The notes: generated by a model not told the origin, from the sequence alone. A stretch of DNA of 64,000 bases from Amaurobius ferox (GCA_951213105.1 OX578142.1:123306231-123370230); one strand, 5' to 3'. Shown: positions 35,400 to 48,289, numbered from the stretch's first letter. Numbers and translations: made by a program.

Positions 35400-37145
35400 A
35401 ATTGGTTTCGAAGGCCATTTGAGCTAATTTCGTGAAATAAAATCTAGAAAATAGTAGACATATAAACGAAAAGAGAAGGACGCATACCGGGATGGAAAAT
35501 CATACCAGAGATTTCCAAACGAAAAGAAGAAAGAGCAATAGTCGCTAACAATGGAGTTTGAATGAGAAGCAATAGAGAAACTTTCAGCAATATCTTAGTC
35601 AATAACCTAATTAGGGGTAACAAGAAATGTCAAACATGCATAAAGCATTGATTATGAAACACTTTCCAACTGAAATGTAATTTTATTTAAGCATCTATAA
35701 AATGCGATACATTTAGCGGTGATATTATTTTAATTATCACAGAACTACGATAATTTATTTTACTTGAAAATTTAAAACTTCATCGAAAAAAATGAACTTT
35801 ATTCAAATGACGCCATCGAAATATAAATCGTCTGGCTCTCTATGTAAAAACAGTGAATGTTTCATTCATATACATTTATTCTAGACTCCAGAGTTAAATA
35901 ATTTTGCGTAAAAAAATCACCATTCTTATACAACTCATCTTACAATCACTTGCATTTCTGCATCCATTAAAATTAGGCTTCGTTGTAGAATTAATCAAAG
36001 TTTGATGATCATTTAAACTTAAAAATATTGTAATTGCGTTGGCGCAGAATATAGATACACAAAAATAAAGCGGTTTTAGGACAGATGCAACACTAAATGC
36101 GAATTTAAAAAATCACGATTTTTTAATCTGGAAAAAAAAACAGATGGATGCCATATTTTATTTTGAAGTGGGTCACGTGATATCTTCATATAATACCGGT
36201 GTAATTATTATTTTAATTTTTATTTAAAAAACTATCGAACATATTTTGCTGAAATTTTTTTTATATATTTTATTTGATAATTTGAATATTTTCTAAAACT
36301 TTCGAAGCAATTTGTGAATTTCAAATTCGCGTAAAAAATGTTGAAAAATTAGGTCCCATAGGGTTCAATGTATTTCATTTTCTCTACCCGGGTTCCATCC
36401 AAAACTAATCGTGTGATATTATGCATTGACATTCCCATATGTCCCACAGACCGTCTCAACAACATACTAAAACTTTATTTTCTAAAACTTATGAAGTCAT
36501 TTTTACGGCAGTTATCTTGCGAACGGACAGACAGACATACATACAGACAGAATGAACAAGTCATATGCACTTTTCAACTATGTTGTAAAGTATTAAAAAT
36601 GATCTCGGCATGCGAAAAAATTAGAATCCGAAGACTGTTTAGCAATCAAAGACTTGGATACTTCTTGTTTAAGGACATAACTCAAGTGTTCTTTGAAATT
36701 TGAGAAATTTAAAAGCCCTCTTCGATTGACCAACATAACCAAGATTACATTCGTATGGAATATGATAAACACCCCAAAGATTCAATATAGGGCTAAGGTC
36801 TATAATTGAAGAGTATTGAGTTTTATTGAGAGGTTTAAATGCATTCCTAAAATTAAACCAGAAATAATATTAGCAACCTAATAGCTAACAGATTAGTAAA
36901 AAGATAAAATGATAGAATTGCGAGCACACAGCTTATACTGTAATAGGGAAGAATTTAATATCGGCCTATTGAATTTGGGCACGGCCTTATCAATAATTGG
37001 GAAATTATAGTCTCTAGAACCCCCCCCCCCCCGATCAATGATTTAAGATAGTTAATTTCCAAATTATGTGACTGAGAAATAGAACAGAAATTAGAATGAG
37101 TATGAGTAGCCGTAGACACAGAAAAATTTACGAAATTCTTTTTTT
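35400..37145 (-). pseudogene. Penelope-like C-terminal region with GIY-YIG endonuclease
   Basis: Minus-strand reading shows FKPLNK (36822-36839), then GVYHIPYEC (from 36773) and YVGQSKR (36737-36717), the G-V-Y...Y-V-G-Q signature of a GIY-YIG nuclease with the linker cysteine typical of Penelope-like elements. A frameshift follows, after which KEHLSYVLKQ and SKSLIAKQ continue in another frame. Beyond the inserted repeat, SIASHSNSIVSDYC fits the conserved tail. Upstream, LEINYLKSLI and NFPIIDKAV fit the region between the reverse transcriptase and the nuclease. Several frameshifts and stops make it non-functional. In intact elements the nuclease nicks target DNA for retrotransposition. Confidence 0.7.
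35619..36594 (+). mobile_element. Family C HINE-like repeat inside the Penelope-like relic
   Basis: Starts AACAAGAAATGTCAAACATG and ends in the hairpin ATGCACTTTTCAACTATG...GTAAAGTATT. The phrase CAGTTATCTTGCGAACGGAC precedes a short CAGA/CATA tract. Confidence 0.8.
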
Positions 37146-37174
37146 TTTCCTATTCTTTCTTTCCTCAGTGATTT

Positions 37175-37430
37175 ATACCGTTCATTCGTAGTATCATGCC
37201 TTTCGTTTTCTTATCTCATTGATTAGTTTTACTTTCATTTCTCCCCGCGACGATGACAACAATTTTTCCCTTACCTTCAGAGATGTGTGCTATTCTATTT
37301 CAGTTACCGAATTTTCTTGAATAAGTGAAATCGGCTTCTTGTTGGTCCTGAAGAAGAAGGCTGTTTCCTGTCTCTGAAACTGGTCCAACCAGTATATATT
37401 TGTGGTTTATGCTGTACTCACAAAATTTTT
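37175..37430 (+). repeat. Penelope-like terminal repeat, inverted upstream copy
   Basis: Carries TCCTGAAGAAGAAGGCTG at 37348 and GTGGTTTATGCTGTA at its end, inverse to 34683-34925. Confidence 0.72.
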
Positions 37431-38379
37431 ATTCTATCAAGTTATTATTATACAGCAGTTTTTTGAACGTTTTTGATTTCAAATATTCTGTTTAAAATTT
37501 TAAAAAATTAATCAGATGCTTTAACACGAGAGTCCACCCATGTTCAAGTAGTCAGGGATGTTGAACACAAAAGACTGTAGCCTATATATTGTGCTTTCGT
37601 TCTTTAAGAATACGTACTAAGATTAGTCCTGTCCATATATTTAATTTACTTTGCAACGTAAAGTGAATATGGCCAAGTTGCCCTGGAAATGTTCAAGCAG
37701 ATGTCTGCTAGTTGGATAGCCATTTGTGAACTTACCTTATACATTCTACTTCTTTATTTTTCACGATATTAGTAATTCTGTAAAATAACAGCTCATCATT
37801 TCATAAAACATTTTTATAATATTTTTATTGTAGTTCGACCGTTCCTGAAGAGTGGTTTACCCAATGATTAATTCTTAAATGTTTTAAATGATTACTTTTG
37901 TGACAACGCGCCTTTTGATTTCCTTCAAAGTTTTTTTTTCTTTTGAGCAAATTAAATCTTACTGTATATGCATTTAAATGATAACAGAAAATGTATGTTT
38001 TATTGATGGAAAAGTCCAAATTTGAGAACGCTTTTATGATTTCAACATTATTTATTTCCTCCCAGCAGTTTCTAGTTATATCAAGTTTAAATAACTCATT
38101 AAGAAATAAAAATTTGAATGCATCCAAATGTACTCATTTAAAACGTAATTAAGGTAAATGAAGTACAACTTGAGACAAAATGCACTTCAAGGAGCTCCTT
38201 GAATACTTTAAGTATCTCTTTTAAAGACTAGGGTGTCATTTATTCAATGACATTGCATTAATTTATAGAAGCCTTCAACAGTGCAATTTATTTGTTTCTA
38301 ATGTTCATTTTGAAGTTTCTTCATAAGTTGAAAAGAGAAAAAACAATAAGACAAAGTAAAAGAACAATTAGCAATACTA
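37431..38379. other. AT-rich DNA with no recognised gene
   Basis: A 100-codon minus-strand frame at 37825-38127 has no recognisable domain and AT-driven composition. No repeat family recognised. Confidence 0.45.
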
Positions 38380-38990
38380 AATGCTGAAAAACTGGGCGCC
38401 CATGTCGTTCGTTCTATTTTCGTATCCAAATTAATCATGAACACTATCAGTAATAACTACCACAGATCAGAATAGCCAAGAGGAGAATCTTTGTTGCTCA
38501 GGGCTTTCTTCGTTCTATCTTTTCTCCTCCTTCATCTTTCTTTCCCGCCCATTGTTCGCGAAAATCCAGATAATAATGCAGACGATTTTCCTGAGGGGGA
38601 GATAAAATAAAGGGGGGGGGCGGAGCTTTTCATTTCTTTCTTTCCGTAAACGACGAACCCTTTAATCCTTTTGCTTCCAAATTAAGATTCATCTAAGAAC
38701 TGAAACAACGGCTTATTCAGAGTAATTAGCTAGTTTTTACCGATCGGCGGGGTGAAAAATTGTCGAACAATAAATACTAGGTGAGACAGATAAGCGCCAT
38801 GCTGCCGTCTAATTATGCCTTAATGACACCCCAGGGAGATCCGGCGCGGAACCGCAGCTCCTGGATGGACCTGCCTACTTTTTGCACAACCAGAAAAATG
38901 GATCAGGATCTTGCAGAAACGGACTCCCGTACCCTCGGCGGGAATGATCAATAACTCTTGTCTGAGTCCAATAATAAATCAAAATTGTGG
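38380..38990. promoter_or_regulatory. GC-balanced, repeat-free island, candidate conserved regulatory DNA
   Basis: A clear drop in AT content with no family A/B/C or transposon words. It contains homeodomain-core sites TAATTAG (38723), TAATTA (38810) and TTAATG (38820), and a GATAAG (38789), within about 110 bp. A pyrimidine-rich tract and a G-run lie upstream. No long frame or splice-framed peptide is convincing. An enhancer or a non-coding exon is possible; conservation cannot be tested here. Confidence 0.35.
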
Positions 38991-39732
38991 GAAGGTCATA
39001 TACATTCCGGAAGATGTTATGCAGATCAGGGATATAAGTCAGGAAATTAATTACTTTGACATTTTTATGCTGCTTTAGGTATGGGTATCTTTTTCATGTT
39101 CCCCCATAAAAATTGGATATTAGGTTTCACAAATTAAAAAAGTTGTTCAACAAGATATTTATAAAAAAATTCGACTCACATGCTTATTATAGATATAAAA
39201 ACAGAGAGTACTTTGCCGATAATCTTATAAACTAAAAAATAGACGTTTCTGCCAAGAGGAAAAATTATGATTGTCTTCTACGGTGAAGAAAATTTTCTTA
39301 CTGAATAAAGAATTGCTCTATAAGCTGATAATGGATAGAATGCTGCGAATTATTAACTTTTCGACTGCGCGAGAAATTGAGACGAATGCATTGCTTCTGC
39401 TCGAAAGATTTTTCACTATCGAACAGATATATTATGCATGCTCGCAAACTTTTCTTTATAATAAAGAATTTTTTTCGCATCATACAGGAGACAAATTGTT
39501 TGCAATCCGATTCTAGATAAATGAAATATTTCATCGGAAAAATGCAACTCATTCACATAGCTCAAATCACCCAATTCTTATTGCATAAATTCAAAGAAGA
39601 AAGCAAAAATGGAAAAGCAATAGATTTCAGCTTTCCAAATCATGTCAGTCATTCCACTCCACAAAAAACTCTCTATTCCACTTTCCAAACAACAGCTCCA
39701 ATTACTCTCCTCCACAAGAAATAAATTTTAAC

Positions 39733-40450
39733 ATTATATAACATTCTAAGTACATGAAATTCTCCCCAGGTAGGACTCCTACTTCGATCAATGAATTTTG
39801 AAACCACTTCACGCCGACTTGATATACGATTATAGAAAGGGACTTCATGTTCTTCTCCTTGAGATGGAAACTTTGGTATCTACCTCAACGTGCCCATATT
39901 TTTTACACAAATATCTCCTTACTTATTCTATTTACTTTATATTTGACTGTGTAGAACATTTTTGGTCGGCAGTATGGGATCCCTCCCGGGGTCTTGCTCG
40001 CAGACGTATAAATATACTATATATGTCTATGATCTTGCTTATGCCCCAGACTTCTGTATTTTGAGAGCAGCGGTGTACAGCGTGATACATTATATAACAT
40101 TCTACGTACGTAAAATTCCACCCACGGGTAGGACTCATGCCCTGATTTATGAATTTTGAGACCATCCCTCGCCGACTTCATATACGATTATATAGAAAGG
40201 GACCTCATGTTCTCCTAACTTGAGATCGAAATTTCGGGACCTGTCTCAACTTGCCGTGTTCATATTTATTCAACATACATCTTGTTATTTTATTTACCTT
40301 ATCTTTGATTGTACATCTGTTTTAACAACATTTTTGGTCGCCAGTATGGGGTCTTGCTCATAGACATAGAAATATACTATATTGGTCTATGGTCTTGCTT
40401 GAGCCCCCGAGCTCTGGATTTCGAACGCAGCGGTGTACAGATTGAGTAAG
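39733..40450 (+). repeat. 355-bp tandem duplication
   Basis: Unit 1 starts near 39733 (ATTATATAACATTCTAAGTA) and unit 2 at 40088. Both contain CGCCGACTT.ATATACGATTATA, AACATTTTTGGTCG and GCAGCGGTGTACAG. The frames spanning them are not conserved between units. Confidence 0.75.
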
Positions 40451-40618
40451 CTAATGTGGCCCGGGACGGAATATCACATGCGTACCACTGACCGTGACTC
40501 AACTGTATACGATACTCAACTGTATACAACATTATATAAACCCAATATTTCGCAACAGTGTAGCCTATTTCAAATGCCTATCTGGGAGCGAATGCCTTAA
40601 CTTCGTTTAGAAAAAAAA

Positions 40619-41625
40619 TCTGATGTGGGTGACCCATTCCCTATATATACACTTCTTTCACGGTGAAAAAATGGTGTATAAGATCACAACGATTTTGAAG
40701 GTGAATTGTGCATTTGGATCTTTTTTGGATGACAGCATGCAAATTATTTACAGTACAAAAATTAATTTATATTTCGCGCAACTCTGAATTGATAGTTATT
40801 AATATTGATAGCATTCGCGATAAGCTATATTGTCCGTATAATAAAATATTTTAACAATTATATCATCAATTTGGCGTCATTTCCGTTATTCCATGTCATT
40901 TAATGTCATTTTTGCGATTTTAACTATATTTTCGTCAATTTAGGGCAAAATATCGCCATTTTGATTTGACGATATTTCGCTAAATTAGTCCTAAGTTCCC
41001 AAAATTTATCGTCAAGCGTTACAGACAAATGGGGAGAAGAACTTTTCTTCTATATAATAAATAATTATTGGAGAATTGTCATCCGTTAAAACACAAAACT
41101 ATAACCCAAAGTATCTCCTTTTGTGAATAGGACAAAAGAGATCCTCGAGAATGATGTTAACAAATTTATAGTACGATATTACACATGAATAATGAACTTA
41201 TTTCACAATAGTTAATACTTTTTTAATTTTGGGATTTTTTATAAATATATTTGAAACATGTGTAATATATCAAGAACGGTTCATGCTATTGTCCGTTCTA
41301 AAGTGTATTTCATTCGACTACATCAGAAAGGATAATTTATGTAATATTATTGGCGTTTCGGATTTTTTATAATTTCATTCGAAAAGTAGAAAGTGTCCCG
41401 AACGCGTTTAAGGTTTTAGTTTTTACTGATTGTAATATTTGTACCAAATTTCGTTCGAAACGCTCCATTCGTTTGTGAGATATCGCATCCACACACACAC
41501 ACACCTTAAGACATCACCTCAAAAATGTTCAATTCGAGTTCAGGGATGTTTTAAACGTGATCTTCCTCCAAAAACTTGAATTCCAATTTTCGACCCCGTA
41601 ATAACTTTCCTTTTACAATAAATAT
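40619..41625 (+). mobile_element. Family A HINE-like repeat, unexpanded
   Basis: Head TCTGATGTGGGTGACCC, single-copy core with CAATTTGGCG words, CA tract near 41490 and a decayed 3' hairpin. It serves as the uninterrupted reference for the copy broken at 60785. Confidence 0.7.
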
Positions 41626-43574
41626 AGGAGGAGTAGTATATTAAGGGACTGTACTTGTGTTTTCAGTCAGAATATTCTTTTTATAATATGCGCAATATTG
41701 CAAGAAAAGTAAAAAAAAATATTTAAATTATGAAAAAAATAATGGAAAGTTAATTTTATGTTTCAAAATAAGTTAAATGAAAATGACTTCGTCTGCTATT
41801 GAGACGTTATCCCCAACAGAATGAACTCAAAGCAAATATAATAAGCTATATTAAATATTACTTGAATGAGCAAAGTCATTTAATTTCTGAAATGAGAATA
41901 TGCTAATGGTTGCGTTGGGATTTCAAAATGTAAATGGTGATATATCATAAAAGAGCATAGTCAAAAAATGTTTCGAGAATAAAAAGACTGAATGTTCGGA
42001 AACTAAAATATTTCTTTACAGAAAATATCATAAACTCGAATTTTAACATGCTAATAAATTTATAAAATTTGGAATATTATCAAAATGAAGCGGACAACTA
42101 AATGATTTTGATTAAAATATTCTTCCAATTCCAAATAAAGTTATAACACTTTCAATAAGTTATATTTATAACTAAAATATTCCAAGTTGCAAATATAAGA
42201 ACACACGCTTATAATAATTGAAGCTAAGTAAATCGAATAATTAGAACGCGTGATAAGAGAAGATTTTTTTCTTTTCTTGAGCTTTGTCCTTTTTGATCTT
42301 TGAGCATATGATTTACTAACGAATTACAATGTTAATGATGTTAATGGTTACGATAGCAACAGCATTTAATATTTTGCATACAAGAACTCTTAAGTTGAAC
42401 CAAATAAATAAATTCTAAACTCAATTAAGTGTTGAAGATGCATGAGCGGTGATAACGAATTTTACATATTTATTTTAAACATATAAACATTTCAGATGTT
42501 TCTTTTAGAGGCCAGAGGAATACTTTTGGTTATTAAATTTGATAGAATGTAAATCTTTTTCATTCTGAATTACAATGGATTAAATTTATATAATAACTAT
42601 CTAAAGTGTTTATGTCTGTTCTGATCCTGCAGAAACCTCCCTGTAAACTAGGAGTCTGACTCTCTGTACATTATTATAGTATCTACCAGAGCCTGCCTTT
42701 GATGACCTGCCCTGACTGGCTCTAATATGAATGCGATATAAAAGGCATCCCTATAGAGAACATGAGAATAAATTAAATTGTTTCTTGGAAGATTTTAATA
42801 CAGGATACTTATAAAGGACAGTTCAAATGAAAAGAATAGTTTAATCGTGTATACCTTTCCTTATGAGCGATTACTTATCGTAAAATAAGAAAGTTTTAAA
42901 TTTTAAAATGAGTTAAAATATATGATTGTCTGCATCGAAAAATTCAATTTTGAATTGCACTTTTCACAGAATTTAATTCCTGAAACATAAACTTATAATA
43001 ACTGATAATAAAAATGGTTTAGATAAAGAATTATTGAAGTAATAGATCTATGAAAAATTTTATTAAATGTACTCAGAACTTTTAATTTTTCTACACGTTC
43101 TTCTTTTATTTTGTACTCTCTTTTCTTCAGGTATGAGCTCTAAACTGAATTTTCCAATATTTCACATTCTGCAAGCTCCTCACTTTAGCACATGCAAAAT
43201 GGAATACTTAATATGAATAATAAATTAACTAGAGAAACAAACACGATAAATGAGAAGATGGGTAAATTATGATAAAATAACTTAAGATATTTTGGTCGCT
43301 GTTGCTAAAATTTACGTGCTTCGGAGGTTAAATGGTTTTCTTAGTTATACTGTTGTGTAATTTTAGAAAATTTTATTGAATGGGAGCCCGATATGATGTT
43401 AAAATATAAGTTACGTATAATCGCATTCCTAACAGAGAAAGTAGGGAGGAAGTGTTTATCAAGTTAAGGTAAGATGCGATCGTGAATTGATTCTTAATGC
43501 ATGAAAAATATTTCAAGTTTATCAGATATGCTTAAGATAAAATTTTTGTCAGATAAAAAATCACAAAAGCTAGT
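41626..43574. other. AT-rich DNA with no recognised gene
   Basis: AT-rich and stop-rich in all frames, with no recognised repeats. Confidence 0.5.
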
Positions 43575-43884
43575 AGATGGAATCGTGTCGAAAATCGTAA
43601 CTCGAAAATCGTAACGGATCTACATGGTTTGAAAACTCTAGAATACGTAAACTTATTTTTAGCGTGACGTCTCTCTTTGTCTTTCTTTCTATCTCTCTCT
43701 GTTTGTGTGCGTGCGTGTGTGCTGTCAGTACAATGTATGTTTCAACTCTAACTCAAAAAATAATTGACTAAATTTCATAAAATTTCATTTCTGTCTGTCT
43801 GTATGTGTGTCTATGTGTTTACCTATGCAATGTATGTATCCACTCAAAGCTATTCGAAGAAATTTCGCAAAATGTTGTAGGTAA

Positions 43885-44078
43885 CAGTGTTCCTTTCAGG
43901 ACTTTTTGGCCGGGGGCGAATGAAATTTTAGGGAGGGCAAGTTTTCTATTTGCCTAAATAGAAAACTAAAATGTACTTAAATGCTGTCTCATAAATAGAA
44001 ATTAGGTCAACAAAAAATATCTCCGGGGGGGGGGGGGGGGTAAAAGCCCTCCCGGAGGTATGCCTGAAAGAAACAGTG
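43885..44078. mobile_element. 194-bp element with terminal inverted repeats
   Basis: Left end CAGTGTTCCTTTCAGG and right end CCTGAAAGAAACAGTG are inverse with two mismatches, the style of small hAT-like MITEs. A G-run fills 44024-44040. The flanking family B sequence is duplicated for about 14-17 bases with mismatches, more than the 8 expected for hAT. Confidence 0.6.
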
Positions 44079-44125
44079 GTGAATTTTGCTAGGTGAGTTA
44101 CTTGAGAGCTAGCCTGGTGCTTATT

Positions 44126-45380
44126 AACACTTTACAACAAAGTTGAAAAGTGTTTATGACTTTGTTCATTCTGTCTGTCTGTCCGTTAGCACGATAACTG
44201 CAGTGAAAATGACTTAATCAAAATGAAATTTTAGTATGTTGTTCAGACAGTCTGTGGGACCTATAGGAATATAAATGAATACTATCACTCAATTAGCTTT
44301 GGATTGAGCCCGGGTTGAAAAAATGAAATACATTGAACCCTATGGGACCAAATTTTTCAAACATTTTATAAGCGGATTTAAAATTCACAAATTGCTTCGA
44401 AAATTTTAGGTGATATTCAAATTATCTCATAAAAAGTATAAAAAAAATTTATTCAGTAGTTTTTTAAATAAAAATTAAAGTAATAATTAGACCTCTTATA
44501 TGAAGCGATCACGTGGCCATTATATGAAGAGATTACGTGACCCACTTCAAAATGAAATATGACATCCATCGTGTCTCAAAATCGTAATTTTAAAAGTTCT
44601 TTTTAATTCATATTGAGTGTTGTATCTGTCCTAAAACCGCTTTATTTTTGCTTAAATTCTGTGCATCTACATGCTGAAACAACGCAATTACAATATATTT
44701 GAGTTTAAATGATCATCCAAATTTGATTATTTCTATAACGAAGACTATTTTTCACTTATGTAAAATGTAAGCAGCAAAATATGTAGAATGAGTTTTATAA
44801 GAATTGCTGCATTTCTTTAACGCAAAATTATTTAGCTCATGGAGTCTGCATAGCTGATATGAATGAAATATTCATTGATTTTACAGAGAGAACGACGATT
44901 TTTTTCGATGAAGTTTTAAGCATAGAGTTTAATTACTTGTATCTCCATGGTCTTAAGTTTTTAAATAAAATAAACTATTGTAGTATTGTTATGAATGAAA
45001 TGAATGGGAAAATGTTTATGAATGAAATGCTGCTTTTATAGAGAGTCAGGCGTGTTATATTTCGCTGGTGTCATTTGAATAAATTTCAGTTGTTTTTGAT
45101 GATATTTTCAAATATAATAAATTATTGTAGTATTATAATGATGTTAAAAACATTACCGAGGAGCCAGGCGATTTATATTGAATTGACGTCATTTGAATGA
45201 AGTTCATATTTTTCGATGAACTTTTAAGTTTTCAAATATAATAAATTAATGTATTATTGTGATAATTTTTAAAATATTACCGAGAAATGTATCGCATTTT
45301 AGAGATGTTTAAATGAAATTGCATTGAAGTTGGAAAGTGTTTCATAATCAATGCTTTATGCATGATTGATCTTTCTTGTT
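44126..45380 (-). mobile_element. Family C HINE-like repeat, full length
   Basis: Hairpin end AACACTTTACAACAAAGTTG at 44126 and opposite end GATCTTTCTTGTT at 45380. It holds a short (GTCT)n tract and CCGTTAGCACGATAACTGC. It is inverted relative to the copy at 47166-48289. Confidence 0.82.
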
Positions 45381-45884
45381 AGATATTGATGCAATTCGGG
45401 ATAAAATCACTTGCCTTTTTTTGCGAAATGGCTCTCAAAAATCGTATACATACACTGTTGTTTGAAACTAATTAACCAAATTTCACAAAATTTGGTAAAT
45501 AAGTCATTTGTGGGTTACATTGGTGCTACGAACCTGCGTTTTGCAAAATGACCCGCAAAAATCTTCAAAGTCTAAAAAACTACGTATGCTCAAATGTATT
45601 AATAAAATGCTTGTTTTATAGGTCTCTTTTGACGAAAAAGAATAAGACCAGCCCCATTACTTCAGGACTAGTCGTTGTAGAGATGTTTTAGTTTTTTCAG
45701 ATTTTTGCTACGCCACCTTTGATAATAAAGAAAATAAACAGTGAATTAGAAGTGCAATTTCAGTGTAATTTCAAATAAGTAAGCATTTTATTTTGTGCAA
45801 TAAAACTCAATTTAATGAATTATTAAAGAAAAAGAGAAAATGAATTTAAGTCTGTAGGGAATGTCATGTGCTGCCCACATCAGA

Positions 45885-47165
45885 TTTTTTTCTTGTTATT
45901 TTTATCTTAGTTATTTTATCAGTGTATCTTTAAAGTTTGTATGTTTGGAATTGACATCATTCACAGTACACGATTCTTTACAGATCAACAGTACTTCCGA
46001 CAACAGTACTTGATATATCGAAAAAATTATAAAATATTTAAATACGTTCACTATAATCAAATGAATAAACGCTTTGCATATGCTTTTAACCAGAAATAAA
46101 TGTACGGTATATTTTAGTAGTTGTATTATATGGAATTGGATATACTTATTCAATTTGGTAACAATAAAAAAATCAATTGATTTTGAGTTAGATATGAGAA
46201 TGCTCTAATTTGTGTAATTGTTTTCTATAATAACAAAACGTGTTAATATGCTGCGAAAACCAATTGCTGGATACATAAAATTTTATTATATATGAGGAAA
46301 TGATATAAAATATTTCTCTTTTGTAAGTAAGTAAAACTTTAAATGACTTATAAAAAAATAAGTCATTTAAAGTTTTTTTATATTTTAAAATGTCTTGTTT
46401 CAAATACTGCGATGTAATCATTTTCTTATTATGCCACCATAATTACTGTAACAGAGGTGAATTAGAATAACTAAGATGCGTAAAATCTATATACATCGTT
46501 ATGATCAACTCCTTTTAATTATTGCCGGCATAACTATTTTTCTTTACCATTTAAAATTGCTAAGTTACTGTTGCAATTAATATGAGAAATTTTGACATTT
46601 TAAAATTGGAACTTGGGTGTGAATTGAACAAACTCGTCTCGTATCCCGTTTTATGTTTGATTCTTATTTCTTTCTCAAGAACTTATTTTCCATTACTTGA
46701 TTAAATTTGCTGGTAACTGATGTTTTACGCTTCAAACGGAATTTTTTAGTATCCACAAAAATGCCATTATTTCGTCATCACAGGAAGTGTCTAGTTGCTG
46801 TCATGCGATTAATCATCATAAACCAAGAAGTGCTATTAAACAAATTATGAGCTGTCATGCTCATAATTGTGTTGACCAAACGTTATTAATACTTGGAGGT
46901 CTGCTTATAAATGTTTGCTTTTGGCTTTAATTTTTAAGAAACCCCGAAAGCTGCACTGGTATATTATAAAATTTGTTTAGCTAAAAACTTAATAATTTTT
47001 ATTGGTAATAAAATGCATTCTTTTTATAAACAACAGGAATATTCCGTGCTGGCTTGCACTTTCCGTATTTATATATTTTCTTTCATGATTAGTTTTATAT
47101 GTTAATTATTGCGCGTTACGAAAAGCGCAAAATATTGGGTCTTTGTTTGCTATGAGAAAATTTTA
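45885..47165. other. AT-rich spacer with a small hairpin
   Basis: It separates two inverted family C copies. It holds the 19-bp hairpin at 46333-46376. No gene recognised. Confidence 0.5.
46333..46376. repeat. 19-bp perfect hairpin
   Basis: Arms 46333-46351 and 46358-46376, six-A loop, followed by a T-run. Two minus-strand frames overlap it without meaning. Confidence 0.7.
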
Positions 47166-48208
47166 AACAAGAAAGATCAATCATGCTTAAAGCATTGAAT
47201 ATATAACACTTTCCAACTTCAATGCAATTTTATTTAAACAAGTGTAAAATGCAGTACATTCCTCGGTAAGTAATATTTTAAAACTTATCACAATACTACA
47301 TTAATTTATTATATTTGAAAACTTAAACCTTCATCGAAAAAAATGAACTTCATTCAAATGACGACATTGAAATATAAATTGCCTGGTTTAAACATCTCTA
47401 AAATGCGATACATTCCTCGGAAATATTTTTAAAACTATCATAATACTACGATAATTTATTATATTTGAAAACTTCATTGAAAAAAATCGTCCTTCTCTTT
47501 GTAAAATCAATGAATATTTCGTCCATATCAGCTATGCAGACTCCATGTGCTAAATAATTTTGTGTTAAAGAAATACAGCAATTCTAATACAACTCATTCT
47601 ATATATTTTGCTGTTTACATTTTACATAAGTGAAAAATAAGCTTCGTTGTAGAAATAATCAAATTTGGATTATCATTTAAACTCAAATATATTGTAATTG
47701 CGTTGTTTCAGTATGTAAATGCGCAGAATTTAAGCAAAAATAAAGTGGTTTTAGGACGGATACAACGCTCAATATGAATTAAAAAGAATTTAAAAAATCA
47801 CGATTTTGAGACAAGATGGATGACATATATCATTTTGAAGAGGGTCATGTGATCTTTTCATATCATGGTCACGTGATCGCTTCATATAAGAAGTGTAATT
47901 AATATTTTAATTTTTATTTAAAAAACTACTGAATATATTTCGCTGAATTTTTTTTATATATTTTATGGAACAATTTGAATATTACCTAAAATTTTCGAAG
48001 CAATTTGTGAATTTTAAATCCGCTTAAAAAATGTCTGAAAAATTAGGTCCCATAGGGATCAATGTATTTCATTTTTTCAAGCCGGGTTCAATCCAAAACT
48101 AATTGGGTGATATTATTCATTTACATTCCTATAGATCCTACAGATCGTCTGAACAACATACTAAAATTTCATTTTGATTAAGTCATTTTTACGGCAGTTA
48201 TCGTGCTA

Positions 48209-48244
<36 letters not shown>

Positions 48245-48289
48245 AATGAACAAAGTCATAAACACTTTTCAACTTTGTTGTAAAGTGTT
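47166..48289 (+). mobile_element. Family C HINE-like repeat, full length
   Basis: Starts AACAAGAAAGATCAATCATG and ends GTTGTAAAGTGTT. It has five (CAGA) units near 48222-48243. A family B head begins six bases later. Confidence 0.82.

Larger units (their letters stand above)
34683..37430 (-). mobile_element. Penelope-like retroelement relic with inverted terminal repeats
   Basis: On the minus strand a decayed coding region (about 37145 to 35400) is followed by a minisatellite and a terminal repeat (34925-34683). An inverted copy of that terminal repeat lies upstream at 37175-37430. Both contain the inverse or direct form of CCTGAAGAAGAAGGCTG. Inverted pseudo-LTRs are a known feature of Penelope-like elements. 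A family C repeat (35619-36594) interrupts the coding region. Reverse transcriptase motifs are not readable, so the element is 5'-truncated or too decayed. Confidence 0.72.
43575..45884 (-). mobile_element. Family B repeat broken by two insertions
   Basis: Its head ends at 45884 and its 3' part starts near 43575. A 194-bp element sits at 43885-44078 and a family C repeat at 44126-45380. Joining the flanks of the latter restores the family B phrase around GGTGCTTATT and AGATATTGATGCAATTCG. Confidence 0.75.
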
